DNA of 14,000 nt from Chitinophagaceae bacterium UBA5175 (GTDB taxonomy: Bacteria > Bacteroidota > Bacteroidia > Chitinophagales > Chitinophagaceae). Below are positions 5,631 through 12,432 of this stretch, piece by piece (the stretch's first letter is position 1; every line of letters starts with the position of its first letter). The notes beneath the pieces were generated by a model. The model made no database searches, was not told the DNA's origin, and worked only from the letters and a program-made list of their open reading frames with translations. Both the position numbers and the translations under genes were made by a program. Location: NCBI GenBank assembly GCA_002413325.1, contig DHWT01000133.1, positions 1 through 14,000 of the forward strand, read 5' to 3'.

Positions 5631-6293
5631 TCAGAACAATTCCTGAATAAAAGGATCCGTATAATCCCTGATGAATTTAGCAATATGGTCCGATGCAGAA
5701 AATTCATTCCGGCTGTGCATGGTTGTTAGTACAACGCAGGGAATACCGGCGTTACGGGCCGCTTCAACTCCTTTGGGAGCGTCTTCAAATACCATACAGG
5801 CGCCGGGTGCCGTATTCAATAAGCCGGCCGCTTTCAAAAAGGTTTCAGGATCCGGTTTGCTGATCACGACGTCATCAGCACTGACGACCGCGCTGAAATA
5901 CTTGCGAATATTCAGCTCGTCCAGAATAAAATCGATATTTAAGGGAATGGCGGCTGAACCGATGGCCATCGGAATTTTTTTCGCATGGGCGCTCTCCAGG
6001 AAATCTGCAAGTCCGGCAATTAATCGGAGATGCGGCCGGTATTCTTCCTGGTATCTTTTTTCTTTTTCGATGGACCAATACTCCATTTCTTCGTTTGTAA
6101 ATCTTCCTTCCCCGAAAACGCGGATCAGTAATTCCGAATTCTTTCCATACATCTGGCTTTTCACCTGTTCGGGACTCAGACCCGCATGAAGGTATTCATT
6201 CAGAATTCCCGTCCAGGCACGGATATGGAATTCCATATCATTGATGATCGTGCCGTTCAGGTCAAAAATCAAAGCGCGGGGAGCGGTTTTCAT
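5631..6293 (-). CDS. HAD-superfamily hydrolase, beta-phosphoglucomutase-like, with DLNGT motif I
   Basis: This 220-residue protein is a haloacid-dehalogenase-like phosphatase or phosphomutase with a helical cap. Motif I is FDLNGT (10-15): Asp11 is the nucleophile, but the second acid normally found two residues later is Asn13. Motif II is Ser113 (IGSAA), motif III is Lys146 (SKPDPETF), and motif IV is Glu170-Asp171 (FEDAPKGVEAA). The C1 cap lies at about 17-85, and the overall pattern matches the beta-phosphoglucomutase/2-deoxyglucose-6-phosphatase branch. The start at 6293 (MKTAPRALIF) was chosen because a longer reading from 6353 would begin inside the hairpin that ends the upstream gene. 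The Asn substitution leaves the acid/base role open. The gene follows the T9SS protein on the same strand but is separated by a terminator. Confidence 0.9.
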   Translation of the reverse strand: MKTAPRALIFDLNGTIINDMEFHIRAWTGILNEYLHAGLSPEQVKSQMYGKNSELLIRVFGEGRFTNEEMEYWSIEKEKRYQEEYRPHLRLIAGLADFLESAHAKKIPMAIGSAAIPLNIDFILDELNIRKYFSAVVSADDVVISKPDPETFLKAAGLLNTAPGACMVFEDAPKGVEAARNAGIPCVVLTTMHSRNEFSASDHIAKFIRDYTDPFIQELF

Positions 6294-6306
6294 GGAAACG
6301 TTTGAA

Positions 6307-6353
6307 ATAAAAAGCAATGCCACTGTCAGAGGAACACTCCGGAACAGTGGCAT
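6307..6353 (-). terminator. Rho-independent terminator between T9SS gene and HAD gene
   Basis: ATGCCACTGT (6317-6326) and ACAGTGGCAT (6344-6353) form a perfect 10-bp stem around a 17-base loop. Read on the minus strand it is followed by TTGCTTTTTATTTC, and it lies about 27 bp past the stop of the T9SS gene. It probably insulates the HAD gene. Confidence 0.75.
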
Positions 6354-6379
6354 GCAGGAATCGTGATTATCAGGTTATA

Positions 6380-8209
6380 TTATTGCTTTTCAAGTTTAAC
6401 GGTCTGATCATAGCTTTCTCCATGAATACGCAGGATATACATTCCGCTACTGCCCACAGCAGGTTGCAGGTTTACCATATTATCACCCGCCTGTGCATGA
6501 TACGACTGGTTAATATAGGTCTTCCCCAATAGGTCAGAAACCGTCATGGTCAGATTCTGGGCCCTGGAAACGTTCACCTTCAGCCGGATCATGTCGTTAA
6601 ACGGATTGCTGTAAACAACCAGGGGCCTGGAGTTCCTGTCGGACGATACGGAGACCGTTTTGCTATAAGTGAATTTGCCATCGAGATCAACCATTTTCAG
6701 CCGGTAATAACCATAACCATCCAGCGGCAGTTGATCTGTAAAACTATAATTGGATGTTGTGGACGAATAACCTTTGGCTTTTACTGACCCGATCTTAACC
6801 CATCCGGTCTGGTCTCCGCTTCTTTCCACATCATAATATCCGGCATTCTGTTCCTGAGAAGTAGCCCAGCTTACATTCACCGTGCCATCATCATTTTTGT
6901 TTGCCAGGAACTGGACCAGTTGCACTGGCAGTATTGTTGAAGTTTTAAAAATAACTCCATAATAATTACCCGGACCCGTGGTACCACTTTGATAGGTAAC
7001 TGCTGGTCCATTTACTTTTCCAGGTCCACAACCTATTACTCCGGGACAATTGAACGTGTAATTTGCAAATTGAACAGTCGGTGGAGGAGGAGCTGCCTGA
7101 TCATATCCGATCCCTGACGAATTCAGAACATAAGAATAAGGATAAGTGCTGCCGACATTTGGAGTTATAGGATAACTATAAATACCAGCATCCGGAAATC
7201 CCGGATTTAAAAAATCATCCAGCTTACCCTGGATGGTATTGCCAGAAACATTATTGGTGTTTATAGAGGTATTATTATTAGCCAACTGAATGTTTGAAGC
7301 CAAATCCAAATACAACTGGTCATTCAAATTAATACTTTCTGTAGACGTAGGATCGTTTCCAAGCGTAATGCTGGACGAGTGAAGCCGCAGGTTGGTGTTC
7401 ACGTTAACCGTAGTATTGCCATACACGTTTACTGTGCTGTTGTTCAGCACCACACTATCCAGCCAGGGGCCATCGGGACCACCTGTACCGCTGAAATTAA
7501 CATCTACCCAATAGTTGGTCGACAGAAAAGAATTGGTGGGAAATACCGGAGTTGCACCATAACTATAAATACCGTTGTGGTTTGGTATTCCATCCTGCAA
7601 CGCACTTAACACGCCGTTGGTAACTCCTGAAGCGGCAAAGTAATTATTATCCCCCGTATAGGTGGCATCAGCGAAATAGACAGCTATGACATAGGTAGTA
7701 CCTGCCGTGGCTGCAACGGGCGTTGGGAAATTCTGTGTCTGCCATCCACTGGCTGTTTCGTTGGTAAAGGCCGCCGTTGCGAGAACGGTTCCCGTATTAT
7801 TGTATAATACACCGATATGCGTTCCGTTTCCCCCCATGCCCGCCACTTTGTAAAACTTAGCGCCGTCTATATAACCGGTTATCGTTGACTGAAATCTCAT
7901 TCCAAGCGTAACGGCCCCGTTGGCGTCTGTAGCTGCAGGTGCTACCGGTGTCTGGCTGGTAAATACCGAAGTGGCATTCGGACTTACCGAAGTGGTGAAT
8001 CCGCAGCAATGCACCATGGTAACATCTGAATAAATCTTTATCGTACAACCAGTACAGGGATTCGGCGGTTGTGGCCCCACCCAGAAACGGGGATCATCCA
8101 GGGTGTAACCATTCGGATTGGATGTAATCGAATTATAATTCTGCCCCTGTGATACAAGCGAAGTAAATAGAAAAACCGCCGTGAAAATCGGAATGTAAAA
8201 TTTTTTCAT
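6380..8209 (-). CDS. Secreted T9SS-sorted protein with DUF4082 module
   Basis: This 609-residue protein is exported by Sec and then by the type IX secretion system, ending on the cell surface or in the medium. A signal peptide covers about 1-22 (MKKFYIPIFTAVFLFTSLVS). Residues about 84-242 form a DUF4082-like beta domain (LGMRFQSTITGYIDGAKFYK, GTVLATAAFTNETASGWQ, YVIAVYFAD), often associated with surface or carbohydrate-related proteins. Residues 250-330 are Asn/Thr/Ser-rich short strands (VNVYGNTTVNVNTN) that may form a beta-helix. Residues about 430-525 resemble the Bacteroidota segment usually preceding the tail (VSWATSQEQNAGYYDVERS, YYRLKMVDLDGKFTYS). Residues 533-609 are the T9SS type A sorting domain (SNPFNDMIRL, VSDLLGKT, GMYILRI, KLEKQ end). 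The start at 8209 was chosen for the signal peptide; a longer frame adds 26 implausible residues. No catalytic domain is seen, so adhesion or binding is plausible. Confidence 0.9.
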   Translation of the reverse strand: MKKFYIPIFTAVFLFTSLVSQGQNYNSITSNPNGYTLDDPRFWVGPQPPNPCTGCTIKIYSDVTMVHCCGFTTSVSPNATSVFTSQTPVAPAATDANGAVTLGMRFQSTITGYIDGAKFYKVAGMGGNGTHIGVLYNNTGTVLATAAFTNETASGWQTQNFPTPVAATAGTTYVIAVYFADATYTGDNNYFAASGVTNGVLSALQDGIPNHNGIYSYGATPVFPTNSFLSTNYWVDVNFSGTGGPDGPWLDSVVLNNSTVNVYGNTTVNVNTNLRLHSSSITLGNDPTSTESINLNDQLYLDLASNIQLANNNTSINTNNVSGNTIQGKLDDFLNPGFPDAGIYSYPITPNVGSTYPYSYVLNSSGIGYDQAAPPPPTVQFANYTFNCPGVIGCGPGKVNGPAVTYQSGTTGPGNYYGVIFKTSTILPVQLVQFLANKNDDGTVNVSWATSQEQNAGYYDVERSGDQTGWVKIGSVKAKGYSSTTSNYSFTDQLPLDGYGYYRLKMVDLDGKFTYSKTVSVSSDRNSRPLVVYSNPFNDMIRLKVNVSRAQNLTMTVSDLLGKTYINQSYHAQAGDNMVNLQPAVGSSGMYILRIHGESYDQTVKLEKQ

Positions 8210-8618
8210 AATCAATAAATAATTAATCAGTTCGTCGGTAAGACACAGAATACTTTCTGGAACGATTTTATAAAAACAGGCAAACAACAGATATGGATAC
8301 TGCTTTCAGGGGGGACGAATTCGGGGCCTTTAGATGGATGGGGATTTCGGAAACGGAGGAATTTTACAGGATATGTAGCAAATTTAAGATTATCAACTCA
8401 ATATATTATCGATAAGGACAGGAATTTATCTACTTTTTTCCCGGTAATTGACACCCTCAATTTGTTTGCCAACTTCACCACAGATATGATTAAACGAAGT
8501 CCCGCCCGGGGGCTTTACCCCGGCTAAGGGTTTTCCATTATATCAACCTACATGACTTGAATCGCCCGCGAAACAGGACCAGGGGTTTTTCTTCCTTCCT
8601 GTTTGTAATGACTGACAT
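8210..8618. other. Gap of about 410 bp between two minus-strand genes
   Basis: This AT-rich interval should hold the promoter of the T9SS gene and the terminator of the C26 gene. A minus-strand TAAATTTG box (8386-8379) matches the Bacteroidota -7 consensus, but no -33 partner sits at normal spacing and it would imply a leader of about 160 bases. A GC-rich hairpin lies at 8506-8523. No coding frame or RNA gene was recognised. Confidence 0.5.
8506..8523 (-). terminator. GC-rich hairpin, possible terminator of the C26 gene
   Basis: CCGGGG (8506-8511) and CCCCGG (8518-8523) pair perfectly around a 6-base loop, about 95 bp past the stop of the minus-strand gene ending at 8619. The stem is not followed by a strong T-run on either strand, so the role is tentative. 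Confidence 0.35.
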
Positions 8619-9323
8619 TTACTTACAGGAATTTTTTACAGCTGTCAGGAACGCATTTTTTACAAATGCCGAAAATGGAGAAGAAAGGTCTGACATTCTT
8701 TCAGGATGCCATTGAACCATCAGGAGCCAGGACTTATTTTCCGGGATTTCCCATTCCATGGCTTCCACAATACCCGGTTCACCGGTTGCGGATATTTTTA
8801 ATGAAGGGGCCGGGCGGCCAGCAGACTGATGATGGGCTGAATTCACGAGGCCCCGCTCCTGCCCGCAAATACCAAACAGCATCGTACCAGGAATAACCTG
8901 TACCGTATGCACCTGATCCACCCCGTTCTGCTTGCCATGCCCTGTGGAATGGAAAACAGCCGGGATATCGGGCACCAGGGTCCCGCCGAGGAAAACATTG
9001 ATCAACTGGAGTCCCCGGCAGATGCCCAGGACCGGCTTTTCCCCCGCCAGGGCTTTTTCAATCACCTGGTATTCAAATTCATCGCGTGCCGGTATGATCT
9101 CCTGCAGTCCGAATTCTTCCACATATTCCGGCTTGCCATATAAGGCGGGATGCAGGTCTTCACCACCACTGAACAGGATACCATCGCATGATTCCGTGTC
9201 GGCTGCATTCTGAAAGTGCATACTCAGTCTGACCACTTCCACCCCCGGTTCAGACTCCAGCCAGCGACGGTAATTGTCGAATTTGCCACAATCGGTGATG
9301 CCTATTTTTATATGTTGTTTCAT
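8619..9323 (-). CDS. Peptidase C26 / gamma-glutamyl-gamma-aminobutyrate hydrolase-like class I amidotransferase
   Basis: The 234-residue cytoplasmic protein has a complete class I glutamine amidotransferase fold of the PuuD type, which hydrolyses gamma-glutamyl amide bonds. Visible motifs are the oxyanion-side block GILFSGGEDLHP (48-59, family form GGxDxxP), the ARDEFEYQVIEKAL helix (79-92), the nucleophile elbow GICRGLQLINV with Cys102 (100-110), the GGTLVPDI segment (113-120), VNSAHHQS (160-167), and the His206/Glu208 pair in VQWHPERM. The catalytic triad is therefore intact. The start at 9323 (MKQHIKIGITDCG) was chosen because the longer frame from 9422 reads through a heptamer repeat. No synthase partner or putrescine genes are nearby, so the true substrate is unknown. 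It follows the histidine kinase on the same strand after 67 bp. Confidence 0.88.
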   Translation of the reverse strand: MKQHIKIGITDCGKFDNYRRWLESEPGVEVVRLSMHFQNAADTESCDGILFSGGEDLHPALYGKPEYVEEFGLQEIIPARDEFEYQVIEKALAGEKPVLGICRGLQLINVFLGGTLVPDIPAVFHSTGHGKQNGVDQVHTVQVIPGTMLFGICGQERGLVNSAHHQSAGRPAPSLKISATGEPGIVEAMEWEIPENKSWLLMVQWHPERMSDLSSPFSAFVKNAFLTAVKNSCK

Positions 9324-9333
9324 GGTTTTATCA

Positions 9334-9382
9334 TTGGCAGTTGACCGTTGGCCGTTGACCGTTGGCCGTTGGCCGTTGTACC
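9334..9382. repeat. Tandem array of 7-bp units (TTGRCCG) between the histidine kinase and C26 genes
   Basis: Units are TTGGCAG, TTGACCG, TTGGCCG, TTGACCG, TTGGCCG, TTGGCCG and a degenerate TTGTACC, in perfect register from 9334 to 9382. On the minus strand the phase can be written YCAACGG. The array fills most of the 67-bp gap, ending 10 bp before the C26 start codon and 8 bp after the kinase stop. The period of 7 argues against coding function. Confidence 0.9.
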
Positions 9383-9390
9383 TGGGGCTT

Positions 9391-10734
9391 TTAAAAATGC
9401 AAAGTAAAGGCAGATCCTTCATTTTCGACGGACTGCACCTGGATGCTGCCTTTATGGAGGAGCAGGATCTGCTGGCAGAGGCTGAGACCGATCCCGCTGC
9501 CGTTTTTGCGGGTGCTGAAAAACGGAATGAAGATCCGGTCCATCAGGCCGGGCGGTATACCACAACCGTTATCGGCCACTTTGATATTGATCTTACTGCT
9601 TCCGGCAGCGGCAAAGGCCGAAAGCTGGATCCGGGGTTTCGCTTTGTCTTTGACCGCTTCAATAGCATTCACCAGCAGGTTAATCAATACCTGTTCGATC
9701 AGGGTCGCATCGAGTTCATAGGAAAGTTCCGGATTCTGCAGGATGATTTCCAGTTCCACATTTTTCTGTTGCAGGGTCGGCAACAGCAGCTGGTGTAGAT
9801 TCTCAAACAGGTCCCGCAGGTAAACTCTTTTCAGGGTCGGTGAAACGATTTTATTGAGGTTCCGGTAGGTTTCGGCAAATTTCAGCAGGCCTTCGCTCCT
9901 TCTGCGGATGGTTTCAATCCCCAGCTCCAGGTCCTCCACTGCCGCCGGCTGTTCCCGCATAAATTCCGTAGCCTTCTGTAACCGGTCGAGCATGGTGTCG
10001 GCCAGCGAAGAGATGGGCGCTACAGAATTCATGATCTCGTGGGTCATTACGCTGAGTAGTTTCTGCCAGGCCTTGGCTTCCGTTTCATCCAGCGCTTCGT
10101 TCACATTCTGAAATGCCGCCAGCTTGTAGGTTTTATGATCTGTCTGGAATGCCGTGGCAGAAGCAAGCACTTTTACGATTCCGTTGTCTTTGGAGATGGA
10201 AAGAATCTTACCGGCACCCGGCTGCAGCAGGTTGATTTCCCTGAAAAGGTAGGCATCTCTTTTTTCCAGCGAATGAAGCGTCTTCAGATAAGGAATACCC
10301 AGTATTTTTTTCAGGGAATCATTCATCCAGACGATATCCCCGCTTTGTACTTCATAGGAAAGAATACCTGTTTCCACCAGTTCCAGGATTTTCTGGAGGT
10401 AGAGATACTGGGTTTCTTTTTCCCGGCTGATCACTTTAAAGGTACTGTTGATATCATTGAAGCCCTTGCGCATGGTTTTTAATTCCACCGGCGCATGGCT
10501 TACATCAAAATGCCGGGAGAAATCCCGGTAATGGATGGATTCCACAAATTGCTCGAGTTCATCCTGTGTTTTACGGAAGAACCGGTAAAAATCGGCGATC
10601 TGCCAGGCAATCACCGGCAGGATGATGATCAGGTAGATATACTGGGCTTGGATCACGGTCACGGCAGCCAGGCAGAGTACTGCAAACATGAAAATAACGC
10701 GGATGAGTATGCGAAGCTCGAATCGTTTAAACAT
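9391..10734 (-). CDS. NtrY-like membrane sensor histidine kinase
   Basis: The 447-residue sensor has two membrane helices near the N-terminus (about 10-28 and 33-48) with almost no periplasmic loop between them, so the signal may be sensed in the membrane or cytoplasm. A linker (about 50-105) and a degenerate PAS-like domain (about 112-210, LELVETGILSYEVQSGDIVWMNDSLKKILGI) follow. The dimerisation helix carries the phosphorylated His232 in LSVMTHEIMNSVAPI. The ATP-binding domain has the N box NLLVNAIEA (352-360), G1 DNGCGIP (388-394), F box FIPFFST (402-408) and G2 GSGIGLSL (412-419). All catalytic boxes are intact. It lies 31 bp downstream of the NtrC-type regulator gene on the same strand, which makes that regulator its likely partner. 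Confidence 0.92.
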   Translation of the reverse strand: MFKRFELRILIRVIFMFAVLCLAAVTVIQAQYIYLIIILPVIAWQIADFYRFFRKTQDELEQFVESIHYRDFSRHFDVSHAPVELKTMRKGFNDINSTFKVISREKETQYLYLQKILELVETGILSYEVQSGDIVWMNDSLKKILGIPYLKTLHSLEKRDAYLFREINLLQPGAGKILSISKDNGIVKVLASATAFQTDHKTYKLAAFQNVNEALDETEAKAWQKLLSVMTHEIMNSVAPISSLADTMLDRLQKATEFMREQPAAVEDLELGIETIRRRSEGLLKFAETYRNLNKIVSPTLKRVYLRDLFENLHQLLLPTLQQKNVELEIILQNPELSYELDATLIEQVLINLLVNAIEAVKDKAKPRIQLSAFAAAGSSKINIKVADNGCGIPPGLMDRIFIPFFSTRKNGSGIGLSLCQQILLLHKGSIQVQSVENEGSAFTLHF

Positions 10735-10765
10735 GGTGCCGATTTATCTGTTGCAGGCGGATTAC

Positions 10766-12127
10766 TTAAATATCGTATTTGCTGAGCCTGCGGTAAAGGG
10801 CTGTGCGGGTAAGTCCCAGCTCCCGGGCCGCCCGGGATATATTGCCCTGGTGTTTTTCTATCACTTTCAGGATTGTATTCTTCTCAATCGTACTCAGCGT
10901 GAAATCACGATCTTCCGCATCCGCTGTTTCCTTACTGTTTTCCAGGGGAGAAAAGATAATGTCTTCTGCCCGGATCTCATCTCCATCACACATGATCACC
11001 GCCCTTTCAATGCTGTACTGCAACTCACGAACATTACCCGGGAAATGATAGGACCGGAGCTTATCAATGGCCCGGTTATCCAGTTCCAGGGAGCGCTTCA
11101 GGTATTTGGCAGCGTAGAGGTGTGCAAATTCCCTGGCCAGGGGCGGAATATCTTCCGGCCTTTTCCTTAGTGGGGGCATCATGATTTCCACCGTATTGAT
11201 ACGGTAGATCAGGTCTTTCCGGAACCTGGACTCATTGGCGAGTTCCGTGATCGGAAGGTTGGTAGCGCATATCAGGCGGATATCCACCGGGATGAGCAGG
11301 TTGGATCCCAGGCGGGACACCTGCCTGTTTTGCAATACCGACAGGAGTTTGGCCTGCTGATGCAGGCTGATATTGCCGATTTCATCCAAAAACAAGGTTC
11401 CCCCGGAAGCCATTTCAAACCGCCCGGTGCGATCATCGCGCGCATCCGTAAACGCTCCTTTTTTATGGCCAAATAATTCACTCTCGAACAGAGTTTCTGT
11501 CAGGGCACCCACGTCAACTTTCACAAACTGCCTGGCAGCCCGGGCGGATTTTTCATGGATGATACGCGCCATCAGGTCCTTTCCGGTACCATTTTCACCC
11601 AGGATCAGGATATTGGCATCCGTGGGTGCAATTTTCTCCACCTTGCTCAGGATGTCTTTCATCGGGGCTGACTGCCCGATAAAAGGTGTTTGTCCCTGTC
11701 CGGCAGACGTCTCAACGGTTTTTGCCGGCGCCAGGCCATCCTGTTTCCGCAGGTTTTCGCGGATTGTGGCCGTCAGCTTTTCGTTATGCCAGGGTTTGAC
11801 AACAAAATCCGCGGCTCCTTCTTTAAGGGACCTCACCGCCAGGTCAATATCCCCGTAAGCCGTAATCATGATTACCGATGCTGCTGCATCCCATTCCCTT
11901 ATCTTGCGCAACCAGTAAAGACCTTCGTTTCCCGTATTGATGGCGCTGTTAAAATTCATATCCAGCAGGATCAGGTCAAAATGATTCTTATGTAAAATTG
12001 ACCTGATATTTTCCGGGTTTTTTTCTGTGAGCACTTCCGCAGCTTCTGTTTTCAGCAGCAGGCGGACCGCTGTCAGAATGTCCACATCATCATCAATAAC
12101 CAGGATACGCGCGTTTTTTAAAACCAT
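10766..12127 (-). CDS. NtrC-family sigma-54-dependent response regulator (GAFTDA variant)
   Basis: This 453-residue regulator has a receiver domain (about 5-120: acidic IDDDVD at 11-16, phosphoacceptor Asp56 in LILLDMNF, Lys111 in VVKPW), an AAA+ sigma-54 activation domain (about 148-385: Walker A GENGTGKD at 177-184, Walker B GGTLFLDEI at 242-250, FRKDLIYRI at 302-310, FPGNVREL at 362-369) and a Fis-type helix-turn-helix (about 412-453, ISRAARELGLTRTALYRRLSKYDI). The loop that contacts sigma-54, usually GAFTGA, is GAFTDA at 224-229. The start at 12127 (MVLKNARILVIDDD) was chosen because the receiver strand begins there; a frame from 12199 adds 24 unlikely residues. It precedes the kinase gene in a two-gene operon and diverges from the efflux adaptor gene, its most likely target. 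Confidence 0.94.
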   Translation of the reverse strand: MVLKNARILVIDDDVDILTAVRLLLKTEAAEVLTEKNPENIRSILHKNHFDLILLDMNFNSAINTGNEGLYWLRKIREWDAAASVIMITAYGDIDLAVRSLKEGAADFVVKPWHNEKLTATIRENLRKQDGLAPAKTVETSAGQGQTPFIGQSAPMKDILSKVEKIAPTDANILILGENGTGKDLMARIIHEKSARAARQFVKVDVGALTETLFESELFGHKKGAFTDARDDRTGRFEMASGGTLFLDEIGNISLHQQAKLLSVLQNRQVSRLGSNLLIPVDIRLICATNLPITELANESRFRKDLIYRINTVEIMMPPLRKRPEDIPPLAREFAHLYAAKYLKRSLELDNRAIDKLRSYHFPGNVRELQYSIERAVIMCDGDEIRAEDIIFSPLENSKETADAEDRDFTLSTIEKNTILKVIEKHQGNISRAARELGLTRTALYRRLSKYDI

Positions 12128-12150
12128 GGTATTAAAAAATTCATACGAAG

Positions 12151-12169
12151 ATGCAACAAAACAGTGCCA
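12151..12169 (-). promoter_or_regulatory. TGGCAC-N7-TTGCAT motif facing the response regulator gene
   Basis: On the minus strand TGGCAC (12169-12164) is followed after 7 bases by TTGCAT (12156-12151). Both halves match sigma-54 -24/-12 elements, but the usual spacer is 5 bases, so it is unlikely to work as a normal sigma-54 promoter. It may be an operator, or chance. Confidence 0.3.
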
Positions 12170-12199
12170 CAAGTTTACTCTAATATAAGATGGTGACAA
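12170..12199 (-). promoter_or_regulatory. Candidate housekeeping promoter of the two-component operon
   Basis: On the minus strand TTG (12199-12197) and TAAACTTG (12177-12170) are separated by 19 bases. This fits the Bacteroidota TTG-N17-23-TAnnTTTG pattern with one mismatch in the -7 box. The transcript would begin near 12164, leaving a leader of about 35 bases before the regulator ATG. Confidence 0.45.
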
Positions 12200-12207
12200 T
12201 TAATTTT

Positions 12208-12429
12208 TTAAGGGGAATGAGGTCCGTAACGCATGTATCGAAAGCGTACAGTTCCTGTATCATTAGCGACCGGAGCAGGCGGGTGGCCGATTATAAATAG
12301 TTGTAAATCACGTTCATTAGGTTCTGGCACGTGGTTGCATTTATCATATCCGTATTTTATAAATTTCAGCTGTGATGATATCGCCGGGCAATTATTTTTA
12401 AGCTCCGCCTTATTAAAAAAACATTTCAT
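12208..12429 (-). CDS. Possible small protein of 73 residues in the divergent intergenic region, doubtful
   Basis: The frame starts MKCFFNKAELKNNC and ends RYMRYGPHSP, with three Cys and a Pro-rich segment (GHPPAPVA). It would start 3 bp from the divergent adaptor start codon and end 80 bp before the regulator gene on the same strand. No family was recognised, codon use includes several rare-looking codons, and the plausible promoter of the adaptor gene lies within it. I consider non-coding intergenic DNA more likely. Confidence 0.18.
   Translation of the reverse strand: MKCFFNKAELKNNCPAISSQLKFIKYGYDKCNHVPEPNERDLQLFIIGHPPAPVANDTGTVRFRYMRYGPHSP
12325..12340 (+). promoter_or_regulatory. TGGCAC-N4-TTGCAT motif facing the efflux adaptor gene
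   Basis: TGGCAC (12325-12330) is followed after GTGG by TTGCAT (12335-12340). Both halves match sigma-54 -24/-12 elements, but GG and GC are 9 rather than 10 bases apart, one short of canonical spacing. Its direction and its place beside an NtrC-type regulator make a regulatory role plausible. Confidence 0.4.
12335..12367 (+). promoter_or_regulatory. Candidate housekeeping promoter of the efflux adaptor gene
   Basis: TTG (12335-12337) and TAAATTTC (12360-12367) are 22 bases apart, close to the Bacteroidota TTG-N17-23-TAnnTTTG pattern with one mismatch in the last base. It shares its upstream element with the sigma-54-like motif at 12325-12340. The transcript would begin about 60 bases before the ATG at 12433. 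Confidence 0.4.
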
Positions 12430-12432
12430 CTC

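Noticed and set aside
6294..6353. N-terminal extension of the HAD gene resembling a signal peptide
   Set aside because: The added residues are encoded by the terminator hairpin of the upstream gene; the enzyme fold begins at MKTAPRALIF and HAD proteins of this type are cytoplasmic.
9324..9422. N-terminal extension of the C26 gene through the heptamer array
   Set aside because: The extra residues are only a translation of repeat units and overlap the kinase 3' end; MKQHIKIGITDCG at 9323 is a normal family start.
9274..9798. Plus-strand open frame across the second heptamer array and the end of the kinase gene
   Set aside because: It is antisense to the conserved ATP-binding domain of the kinase and partly made of repeat DNA, with no recognisable protein features.
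12325..12340. Confident sigma-54 promoter for the efflux adaptor
   Set aside because: The distance between GG and GC is 9 bases instead of 10, so it is kept only as a motif of unknown role.
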